From an uncultured Rhodanobacteraceae bacterium (GTDB taxonomy: Bacteria > Pseudomonadota > Gammaproteobacteria > Xanthomonadales > SZUA-5): a stretch of 12,611 bases of DNA. Under the pieces are notes generated by a model. That model was not told the origin of the DNA. It was given only the letters and a program-made list of their open reading frames with translations, and searched no databases. A program made the position numbers and the translations under genes. This document shows positions 6,528 through 12,611 of this stretch, in pieces. Each line of letters starts with the position of its first letter. Positions within the stretch are counted from its first letter, which is position 1. The stretch lies in NCBI GenBank assembly GCA_937928755.1, contig CALEZI010000185.1, positions 1 to 12,611 of the forward strand. Reading direction: 5' to 3'.

Positions 6528-6804
6528 GTGGGTCCAGACTTGTCTGGACGCTCTCCGGCTCGAGCTCCAGAAGCGTCCAGACAAGTCTGGACCCACAAGA
6601 GCCAGGAACGTGTCGTTGGCGCATCGATGAAGAGCATCCAGACAAGTCTGGACACACAGGAGCCAGGAACGTGCCGTTGGCGCATCGATGAAGAGCGTCC
6701 AGACAAGTCTGGACCCACAAGAGCGCAAGGCGCGTCGGACGAGACGCCTCCCGTGCCCCCCGCTCTCCGGTTCGGGCTCCAGAAGCGTCCAGACAAGTCT
6801 GGAC
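6528..6804. repeat. five-copy GTCCAGAC palindrome array
   Basis: The 18-bp palindrome GTCCAGACAAGTCTGGAC (or its complement) occurs at 6532-6549, 6575-6592, 6636-6653 (first base A), 6697-6714 and 6787-6804. Copy 1 is inverted relative to the rest, and copies 1 and 2 form perfect 24-bp inverted arms (6528-6551 and 6573-6596). Copies 2, 3 and 4 are spaced 61 bp apart, with spacers beginning GAGCCAGGAACGTG and ending ATCGATGAAGAGC. Copies 2 and 5 instead share the left spacer CTCCAGAAGC. Direct copies have GC on the left and CCACAAGAGC (once ACACAGGAGC) on the right, so the unit is larger than the palindrome. Confidence 0.92.
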
Positions 6805-6946
6805 CCACAAGAGCCAGGAACGTGCCGCCGCGGTTCCTCCCCGGCCCCGTACCCCGCTTCTTGCCCCGCCATTGCCACTCCCTGTCCTTGCATGCTCGAT
6901 CGCGGTCGGCAAGGCTACGCGGCAATCTCCGGTTACTTCGCCGATC

Positions 6947-8047
6947 ATGCGTGCCACCACTGCCACCATTCACCTGGATGCCCTGCGTCACAACCTGAAG
7001 CGGGTGCGTGCGTTGGCGCCGCAATCCAGGATCATGGCGGTGGTCAAGGCGGATGGATACGGCCACGGTCTCGAACGCGTGGCGCAGGCGCTCGCCGGCG
7101 CCGATGCTTTCGGTGTTGCCACGCTGGCGGATGCCGAACGCATCCGTCGCGCCGGGATGCGCCATCGCATCGTGCTGCTGTCGGGTTTCGACGAACCGGC
7201 CGATCTGGCGCTGGTGCGCGATTGGCAGGTCGATTGCGTGCTGCATCACGAGTCCCAGTTGCGCTTGCTGGAACGCACGCCGGCGCTGACGCCGATGGCG
7301 CTGTGGGTCAAGCTCGATACCGGCATGCACCGGCTGGGATTTGCGCCGGAGCAGGCGCACCAGATCTACCAGCGCTTGCGCGCGCTGTCCGCGGTCGGCG
7401 AGCTGCGCTGGATGACCCATTTCGCCTGCGCCGACGAGCGCGATCGCGACGAAACCCATGCCCAGATGGCACGTTTCGCCAGCGCGGTCGCCGATCTGCC
7501 GGGCGAACGCAGCCTGGCCAACTCTGCTGCGCTGCAGGCGTTCCCGAGCAGCCACGCCGATTGGGTGCGTCCTGGCGGCATGCTTTACGGGCTGTCGACC
7601 TTTGCCAACCAGACCGGCAGCGATCTCGGACTGAAACCGGTGATGAGCCTGTCGACCCGCCTGATTTCGGTGCAATCATTGGCTGCGGGCGAACGCATTG
7701 GCTATGGCGGGACTTTTGTCTGTCCTCACGCCATGCGCGTGGGCATTGCGGCTGTCGGCTATGGCGATGGTTATCCGCGACACGCCGCGAGCGGGACGCC
7801 GGTGCGCATCGACGGCCAACCTGCGCAAGTCGTCGGCCGCGTTTCGATGGATCTGCTGGCGATCGACCTCAGCAGCGCACCCGCCGCCGCGGTCGGCAGC
7901 GAGGTGCTGTTGTGGGGCGGCGAGCTGCCGGTCGAGCAGGTCGCGGCCGCGGCCGGCACCATCGGCTATGAACTGGTCTGCGGCGTAACCCGGCGCGTGC
8001 AGTTCGCCGAGGCCCGCGGCGTCGATGCCGTCAGCGCGGCGGCCTGA
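6947..8047 (+). CDS. alr: alanine racemase
   Basis: Alr interconverts L- and D-alanine with pyridoxal phosphate and so supplies D-alanine for peptidoglycan. The 366-residue protein has the PLP-lysine motif VVKADGYGHG (Lys34), LDTGMHRLG, RPGGMLYG (around 208-215), the second catalytic tyrosine in IGYGGTF (Tyr253), GYGDGYPR, GRVSMD (297-302) and GYELVCGVTRRV near the end. The N-terminal barrel and C-terminal beta domain are both complete. ATG 6947 gives the normal length. A TTG at 6872 would add 25 residues from repeat-bordering DNA and is unlikely. glnE starts 4 bp after its stop, so the two are probably cotranscribed. Whether this is the biosynthetic or the catabolic racemase cannot be told. 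Confidence 0.95.
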   Translation: MRATTATIHLDALRHNLKRVRALAPQSRIMAVVKADGYGHGLERVAQALAGADAFGVATLADAERIRRAGMRHRIVLLSGFDEPADLALVRDWQVDCVLHHESQLRLLERTPALTPMALWVKLDTGMHRLGFAPEQAHQIYQRLRALSAVGELRWMTHFACADERDRDETHAQMARFASAVADLPGERSLANSAALQAFPSSHADWVRPGGMLYGLSTFANQTGSDLGLKPVMSLSTRLISVQSLAAGERIGYGGTFVCPHAMRVGIAAVGYGDGYPRHAASGTPVRIDGQPAQVVGRVSMDLLAIDLSSAPAAAVGSEVLLWGGELPVEQVAAAAGTIGYELVCGVTRRVQFAEARGVDAVSAAA

Positions 8048-8051
8048 GCCC

Positions 8052-10859
8052 ATGGCTGGCGAACTGCCCGCGCACTGGCAGCACTGGCTCGACGAACAGC
8101 GTGCGGCACTCGGCGCGGCATCCGCCAACCTGGCGCTCGACCGCGTGCTGCTGGCCAGCGACTTCGCCTTCGAGGAGTTCCGGCGACGACCGGAGTTGCT
8201 GGGTTTGCTGCAGCCCGGAAAAGGCGTCCGGACCAGGTCCGAACCTGCAAGAGCGCGCAAGATCCGTGGGTCCGGACCTGGTCCGGACGCCGTTCTTTCG
8301 CTTAGCGCCGACGACCCCAATCTGAGTGCCTCGTTGCGCCGTTACCGACGCGCCGAGTCGCTGTCGATCATCATCGACGACCTGCTCGACCGCGATGACG
8401 TCGAACGCACGCTGGAACGCGCCACCGTACTCGCCGAGCGCTGCATCGAAGTGGCGTTCGCTGCCGCACGCGCTGAACTGGTGGCGCGCCACGGCGAGCC
8501 GCGCGACGACCTGGGACAGGTGCAGACCTTGGTCGTCTATGGCCTCGGCAAGCTCGGCTCGCGCGAGCTGAATTTCTCCAGCGACATCGATCTGATCGCG
8601 GCTTTTCCGCGCGGCGGCGAGACCGACGGCCGGCGCACCCTCGACAACGAAGACTTCTTCGCGCGACTGGTGCAGCGCGCCAGTGCGTTGCTCGGCGAAA
8701 CCACCGCCGAGGGCTTCGGCTATCGTGTCGACTGGCGCCTGCGCCCGTTCGGCAGTGCCGGCCGCCTGGCGTTGTCCTTCGATGCGATGGAGGATTATTA
8801 CCAGCGCGAGGGTCGCGAATGGGAGCGCTTCGCCCTGCTGCGCGCGCGCCCGGTCGCCGGCGACCTCGACGCCGGTCGCGAACTGCTGGAACGTCTGCGC
8901 CCATTCGTCTGGCGCCGCTACTTCGATTACGCCGCGCTCGAGGGCCTGCGCGAGCTGAAGGCGCTGGTCGACGCCGAAGTGCGCCGCCGCGAACGCGAGC
9001 ACGACCTCAAGCTGGGGCCCGGCGGCATCCGCGAAATCGAATTTCGCGTGCAGTTGGAATCGATCATCCGTGGCGGCCGCGATCCGGCGCTGCGCAACGG
9101 CAACACGCTGGCCTTGCTCGGTCTGCTCGCCGAGCGCGGCATCGTTGAGGCAGACGAGGCGGCGGCACTCGCTGCGGCCTACCGCTATCTGCGCCGCCTC
9201 GAGAATCGCGTGCAGATGTTCCGCGACGAACAGACCCATGTGCTGCCCGACGCCGAGGACGTTCGCGAACGTTATGCGCTGGCGCTGGGTTATGCCGATT
9301 TTTCGAAGCTGATGATCGACCTCGATGCGCATCGACGCGTCGTCGGCAATGCCTTCGAACGCTGCCTGCCGCTGGCGTCCAGTGGCGGCGCGATCGCGCC
9401 GGGTACCGGTGTCGACGCCGAGCTGTGGCAACGCGTGGCACCGATGTCCGAGCAGGGCAACGCCGCCACTGCAGCGGCCGACGACGACCGCGTCGCCACC
9501 CTCAGGCGCCTGGCAGAAACCCCTGCCGTGCGCGCGATGAGCGCACGCGGTCGCGCGCGACTGGATCGCATCGTGCCGCTGGTGCTCGGCGCTTGTCGCC
9601 GCGGCAGCGCACCGATCGAAGCCCTGCAACGCTGGGTCGATTTGCTTGCCGCGGTTGCCGGGCGTACCAGCTACCTGGCGCTGCTGGCGGAACGCCCGGC
9701 ACTGATCGAGCGGGTGCACGAGTTGATGGTGGCCAGCGCCTGGCTGGCGCGGGCTTTGGCGCAATCGCCGATCCTGCTCGACGACCTGCTCGACCAACGC
9801 CTGGCGGTCGATCCGCCGAGCCGCGCGGAACTGGCGCAGCGCCTTAACCTTGAACTCGCTGCGGTCGATGCCGGAGACACCGAACACGAACTCGAGCGGG
9901 TACGCCAGTTCCAGCAAAGCGCGCGCCTGGAACTGGCGCTGGCCTTCCTCGACGGCCGTGCCGATGCCGCACGTTGTGCCTCCGGGCTCGCCGACGTCGC
10001 CGATCTGGTGATTGAGCGCCTGTTCCGGATCGCGTTGCGCGACATCGCCAGCCAGCACGGCAACCTGCCCGGCCTGAGCGCCGAACAGGGCCTGGCCGTG
10101 ATCGGCTATGGCAGCCTCGGCGGGCGTGAACTCAATTTCAGTTCCGACCTCGATCTGGTGTTCCTGTACGACGACGCCTTGCAGTCGGCAGAGAGCGACG
10201 GTGCGCGCCCACTCGATGGCCAGCGCCATGTCGCGCGCGTCGCCCAACGCTTGCTGCACCTGCTGACCGTGCAGACCGCGTTCGGGCCGCTTTACGAGAT
10301 CGATGCGCGATTGCGCCCGAATGGCAGCAAGGGACTGCTGGTCACGCCGATGTCGGCGTACGCCAGTTATCAGACATCTGAGGCTTGGCTGTGGGAACAC
10401 CAGGCGCTGGTGCGCGCGCGCTGCGTCTGTGGCGACCAGGCCCTCGGCGCCGAGTTCGCGGCCTTGCGCGCGTGCGTGCTGCTCAAGGCGCGCGAAGCCG
10501 CCACGGTCGCCAGCGAAGTCAACCAGATGCGCGAACGCTGGCGCACGGCGCTGGACCGCAGCAGCGCTGAGAGCTTCGACCTGAAACAGGGCATCGGCGG
10601 CTTGGTCGATATCGAATTCGTGACCCAGCAGGTGTTGCTGGCGCACGGGTCCAGCAGCGCCGCCGATGGGCAACCGCCGGCCGATACCGCCTCGTTGCTG
10701 CGCTGGCTGGCCAGCCGCGGGCTGCTGCCCGAATCGCAGGCGAACCAACTCGCACTCGCCCATCGCCGACTGCTCGACCGCGGGCTGCGCTGTGCGCTGG
10801 CATTGGAAAAGCGGCTGGTGCCGATGGCCGAGGGTCGCAGGTTGGCGGCCAGACTGTAG
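8052..10859 (+). CDS. glnE: bifunctional glutamine synthetase adenylyltransferase/adenylyl-removing enzyme
   Basis: GlnE attaches AMP to glutamine synthetase when nitrogen is plentiful and removes it when nitrogen is scarce, under PII control. Both nucleotidyltransferase halves are present in 935 residues: the adenylyl-removing half with GLGKLGSRELNFSSDID (164-180) and the adenylylating half with GYGSLGGRELNFSSDLD (685-701), each with its D-x-D metal residues. LGPGGIREIEF and IGGLVDIEF, the GlnE helical-domain motifs, follow each half. ATG 8052 lies 4 bp after alr; ATG 8025, overlapping alr, would add nine residues. Residues 58-80 are encoded by a repeat of foreign look. The TAG stop is part of a REP head at 10856. 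Confidence 0.95.
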   Translation: MAGELPAHWQHWLDEQRAALGAASANLALDRVLLASDFAFEEFRRRPELLGLLQPGKGVRTRSEPARARKIRGSGPGPDAVLSLSADDPNLSASLRRYRRAESLSIIIDDLLDRDDVERTLERATVLAERCIEVAFAAARAELVARHGEPRDDLGQVQTLVVYGLGKLGSRELNFSSDIDLIAAFPRGGETDGRRTLDNEDFFARLVQRASALLGETTAEGFGYRVDWRLRPFGSAGRLALSFDAMEDYYQREGREWERFALLRARPVAGDLDAGRELLERLRPFVWRRYFDYAALEGLRELKALVDAEVRRREREHDLKLGPGGIREIEFRVQLESIIRGGRDPALRNGNTLALLGLLAERGIVEADEAAALAAAYRYLRRLENRVQMFRDEQTHVLPDAEDVRERYALALGYADFSKLMIDLDAHRRVVGNAFERCLPLASSGGAIAPGTGVDAELWQRVAPMSEQGNAATAAADDDRVATLRRLAETPAVRAMSARGRARLDRIVPLVLGACRRGSAPIEALQRWVDLLAAVAGRTSYLALLAERPALIERVHELMVASAWLARALAQSPILLDDLLDQRLAVDPPSRAELAQRLNLELAAVDAGDTEHELERVRQFQQSARLELALAFLDGRADAARCASGLADVADLVIERLFRIALRDIASQHGNLPGLSAEQGLAVIGYGSLGGRELNFSSDLDLVFLYDDALQSAESDGARPLDGQRHVARVAQRLLHLLTVQTAFGPLYEIDARLRPNGSKGLLVTPMSAYASYQTSEAWLWEHQALVRARCVCGDQALGAEFAALRACVLLKAREAATVASEVNQMRERWRTALDRSSAESFDLKQGIGGLVDIEFVTQQVLLAHGSSSAADGQPPADTASLLRWLASRGLLPESQANQLALAHRRLLDRGLRCALALEKRLVPMAEGRRLAARL
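8223..8291. repeat. palindromic repeat pair inside the glnE reading frame
   Basis: A perfect 19-bp inverted pair (8223-8241 and 8273-8291) encloses a 31-nt centre. Each arm, with its neighbours, is itself a palindrome: 8270-8288 is GTCCGGACCTGGTCCGGAC exactly, and 8226-8244 is the same with one change. The left unit shares GCGTCC..GAC on one side and CAAGAGCGC on the other with the GTCCAGAC palindromes at 6528-6804. The 69 bp equal 23 codons and start on a codon boundary, adding an Arg/Gly/Pro-rich peptide before the LRRYRR segment of GlnE, away from both catalytic centres. Confidence 0.85.
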
Positions 10860-10933
10860 CAGCGACGGGCCCGTCGCGACGGTAAATCGCGAATGGGAAG
10901 CTTCGCCGGTCGCGACGTACACGTCGCTCCTGC
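10856..10933. repeat. REPIN of the GTAG-AGCGAC family at the end of glnE
   Basis: A REP unit GTAGCAGCGACGGGCCCGTC runs from 10856, and an inverted unit ends at 10933 (complement GCAGGAGCGACGTGTACGTC). Both contain CGTCGCGAC, and about 28 nt separate them. This is the usual inverted-pair form. The GTAG head supplies the TAG stop of glnE. It may stabilise the 3' end of the alr-glnE transcript or help end it. Confidence 0.85.
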
Positions 10934-10940
10934 GCGAATC

Positions 10941-10972
10941 TTGGGTTGGCTCTCGATCTGACCAACAACCAA
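10941..10972. repeat. small TTGG/CCAA inverted repeat before gltX
   Basis: TTGGGTTGG at 10941-10949 faces CCAACAACCAA at 10962-10972, about 60 bp before the gltX start. The pairing is imperfect. The text resembles the arms of the palindrome at 5450-5551 and may be a decayed copy. Confidence 0.35.
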
Positions 10973-11030
10973 CAAACCGCTCAGGGACGGAGTGCTAATC
11001 TTCCCGCCCCCGAATTCCAGCTGGTCCCGC

Positions 11031-12434
11031 ATGTCCACCGTCCGTACCCGTTTTGCTCCCAGTCCCACCGGAATGCTGCACGTCGGCGGTGCGCGCACCG
11101 CGCTGTTCAGCTACCTCGAAGCGCGCCGCCATGGTGGCCAGTTCATCCTGCGCGTCGAGGACACCGATCGCGAGCGCTCCACTGACGCGGCGGTTCAAGC
11201 GATTCTCGACGGCATGGCGTGGCTCGGCCTGGAACACGACGAGGGCCCGTTCTTCCAGACTCAACGCTTCGACCGCTACCGCCAGGTCGCCCACGAATTG
11301 CTGGCGGCCGGCAAGGCCTACCACTGCTGGATGAGCAAGGATGAATTGGAGGCGATGCGCGCCGACCAGGAAGCGCGCGGACTGAAGCCGCGCTACAACG
11401 GCTACTGGCGCGACCGCAAGGAGACGCCGCCGGCCGGGGTGACGCCGGTGATCCGTTTCAAGAATCCGCTGCACGGCGACGTCGTCGTCGACGACCGCGT
11501 ACGCGGTCGGGTGACGTTCGACAACGCCGAACTCGACGACCTGATCATCTGGCGCTCGGACGATTCGCCGACCTACAACTTCGGCGTGGTCGTCGACGAT
11601 GCCGACATGGCGATCACCGACGTCATCCGCGGCGACGACCACCTCAACAACACGCCGCGGCAGATGAACATCTACGCGGCGCTGGGCAAGCCGATCCCGC
11701 GTTTCGCGCACTTGCCGATGATCCTCGGGCCGGACGGTGCCAAGCTCAGCAAGCGCCACGGCGCGGTCAACGTGCTCGGCTATCGCGAGGATGGCTTCCT
11801 GCCGGCGGCGCTGCTGAATTACCTGGTGCGCCTGGGCTGGTCGCACGGCGACCAGGAGATTTTCACCATGGCCGAAATGATTGAATTGTTCTCGGCCGAC
11901 GAGGTCAACCACTCGGCCTCACGCTTCGATGTGGAAAAACTGCGTTGGCTCAACCAGCACTACCTGAAGACGCTCGAACCGGCGCTGATCGCGCCCGAGT
12001 TGCGTTGGCATCTGGCGCGCATCGGGCTCGATCCGCACAGCGGGCCAGCGGCCGAAGACCTGTTGATCGCCTTGCGCGAACGCGTGCATACGCTGGCCGA
12101 ACTGGCCGAGCGGGCTCGCGTGTGGTTCGACCCGCTGACGCAGTACGACGACACCGCGGTGGCCAAGCATCTGACCGCTGCCGCGCGCGTGCCGCTGCAG
12201 GCCGCCCACACCGCGCTCGCCGGTGTGTCCGCGTGGAGCGCGCTCGCCGTGCACGACGCGCTGAATGCCGCAGCGCAGTCGCTCGGCCTCGGACTCGGCA
12301 AAGTCGCGCAGCCGTTGCGCGTGGCGATCACCGGCACCCAGGTCAGCCCGTCCATCGATCACACGGTGTACCTGGCGGGCCAGCGCGAGGCGCTCAAGCG
12401 CATCGATGCGGCACTGGCGAAGTTGCCGGCGTGA
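11031..12434 (+). CDS. gltX: glutamate--tRNA ligase
   Basis: This class I synthetase charges tRNA-Glu with glutamate. The 467-residue protein begins RTRFAPSPTG and carries the HIGH-type motif HVGG (17-20). It then has ARTALFSYLEA, the RVEDTDRERS segment for glutamate binding, VIRGDDHLNNT, and the KMSKS-type motif KLSKR (238-242). The C-terminal helical anticodon-binding region is complete. Length fits the usual 465-475. ATG 11031 is chosen because homologues begin just before RTRFAPSPTG. An upstream GTG at 10992 would add 13 unrelated residues and is rejected. No strong ribosome site precedes 11031. It stands alone between repeat-filled gaps, so it is probably its own transcription unit. Confidence 0.97.
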   Translation: MSTVRTRFAPSPTGMLHVGGARTALFSYLEARRHGGQFILRVEDTDRERSTDAAVQAILDGMAWLGLEHDEGPFFQTQRFDRYRQVAHELLAAGKAYHCWMSKDELEAMRADQEARGLKPRYNGYWRDRKETPPAGVTPVIRFKNPLHGDVVVDDRVRGRVTFDNAELDDLIIWRSDDSPTYNFGVVVDDADMAITDVIRGDDHLNNTPRQMNIYAALGKPIPRFAHLPMILGPDGAKLSKRHGAVNVLGYREDGFLPAALLNYLVRLGWSHGDQEIFTMAEMIELFSADEVNHSASRFDVEKLRWLNQHYLKTLEPALIAPELRWHLARIGLDPHSGPAAEDLLIALRERVHTLAELAERARVWFDPLTQYDDTAVAKHLTAAARVPLQAAHTALAGVSAWSALAVHDALNAAAQSLGLGLGKVAQPLRVAITGTQVSPSIDHTVYLAGQREALKRIDAALAKLPA

Positions 12435-12447
12435 GCGGGCACCCGAT

Positions 12448-12469
12448 CGCGGTAAAAGCCCGCTGCCAC
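12448..12469 (-). repeat. single inverted REP copy after gltX
   Basis: The complement of this stretch reads GTGGCAGCGGGCTTTTACCG and then CG, a diverged copy of the GTGGGAGCGGG REP. It faces the tandem array that starts at 12486 and begins 13 bp beyond the gltX stop, so the two could form a hairpin at the gltX mRNA end. Confidence 0.65.
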
Positions 12470-12485
12470 AGTTCACCACGCTCCC

Positions 12486-12611
12486 GTGGGAGCGGGTTCA
12501 TCCCGCGAGCTTCCGCAGTTTGTGGGAGCGGGTTCATCCCGCGAGCTTCCGCAGTCTGTGGGAGCGGGTTCATCCCGCGAGCTTCCGCAGTCTGTGGGAG
12601 CGGGTTCATCC
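12486..12611. repeat. 36-bp tandem array of REP units, runs off the window
   Basis: Units start at 12486, 12522, 12558 and 12594 (the last cut at 18 bp), an exact 36-bp period. Each begins GTGGGAGCGGGTTCATCCCG and continues CGAGCTTCCGCAGT. The first differs from the second and third by one base (T for C at unit position 35). Each has a GCGGG-TTCAT-CCCGC stem-loop. There are no spacers, so this is not a CRISPR. The full length of the array cannot be seen. Confidence 0.93.

Larger units (their letters stand above)
6467..6946. other. 480-bp gene-free repeat block between thiE and alr
   Basis: No gene is supported here. Several frames stay open only because the repeats lack stop codons, and the 61-bp period shifts the frame at each unit. 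From left to right it holds the heptamer G tract (6471-6502), five 18-bp palindromes (6532-6804) with their spacers, a C-rich tract (6837-6869) and about 75 bp leading to alr. I see no clear promoter or ribosome site for alr. Confidence 0.75.

Noticed and set aside
6532..6804. Regularly spaced palindromes suggested a CRISPR array or a cluster of operator sites.
   Set aside because: The spacers are repeated rather than unique, spacing is 43, 61, 61 and 90 bp, and a related unit occurs inside glnE, which fits a dispersed repeat better.
6132..7971. Long overlapping open frames on both strands across the thiE-alr gap and alr.
   Set aside because: They run through the repeats because those lack stops, and through thiE or alr in other frames; the products are Arg/Pro/Gly-rich with no family motif.
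8031..10922. 963-residue minus-strand open frame opposite glnE.
   Set aside because: It mirrors glnE almost end to end; GC-rich codons leave the opposite strand free of stops, and the translation shows no domain while glnE has both catalytic motifs.
12394..12609. Minus-strand open frame encoding a 12-residue tandem repeat (MNPLPQTAEARG).
   Set aside because: The repeat is the 36-bp REP array read as codons; 36 is a multiple of three, so the frame stays open without selection for protein.
12486..12611. 36-bp period suggested a CRISPR array.
   Set aside because: Units abut with no unique spacers, and each carries a REP head and stem-loop.

Overview
The window is a GC-rich stretch of bacterial chromosome holding ordinary core-metabolism genes separated by an unusual amount of short palindromic repeat DNA. 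Gene content points to a gammaproteobacterium, most likely of the Lysobacterales (Xanthomonadales): a Pseudomonas-type aspartate carbamoyltransferase followed by a non-catalytic dihydroorotase-like partner, a rubredoxin gene divergent from thiE, and REP elements with the GTAG-AGCGAC and GTGGGAGCGGG heads common in Xanthomonadaceae and Pseudomonas. This placement is inference; no rRNA is present.

Layout. Positions 1-65 may hold the tail of an unidentified upstream gene. A G-rich/C-rich inverted repeat (94-182) precedes a tightly coupled run of three genes: pyrB (250-1221), pyrX (1218-2519) and a TPR lipoprotein (2516-3037), joined by ATGA overlaps. Positions 3038-3355 hold a terminator-like palindrome, a REP inverted pair and a 165-bp symmetric MITE-like element that ends inside the stop codon of the next gene. 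That gene, on the minus strand, encodes a TonB-dependent receptor resembling YncD/PqqU (3352-5433). An imperfect palindrome separates it from a minus-strand rubredoxin gene (5558-5758). thiE (5840-6466) diverges from rubredoxin.

The 480-bp gap 6467-6946 is packed with repeats: a GGGGCAC heptamer tract, five copies of an 18-bp palindrome (GTCCAGACAAGTCTGGAC) with partly tandem 61-bp spacing, and a C-rich tract. Then come alr (6947-8047) and glnE (8052-10859), 4 bp apart. The glnE reading frame carries an in-frame 69-bp inverted pair of a close relative of the same palindrome family. A second REP type (REPIN) begins at the glnE stop codon, and gltX (11031-12434) follows. The window ends in a 36-bp-period tandem REP array running off the edge.

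How the genes work together. pyrB and pyrX probably encode the two chains of a large ATCase complex for pyrimidine synthesis. thiE makes thiamine phosphate, alr supplies D-alanine for peptidoglycan, glnE tunes glutamine synthetase, and gltX charges tRNA-Glu. They share no single pathway. The most notable feature is the repeat ecology: at least five repeat types occupy nearly every gene boundary, and one has entered a coding sequence without breaking the frame.
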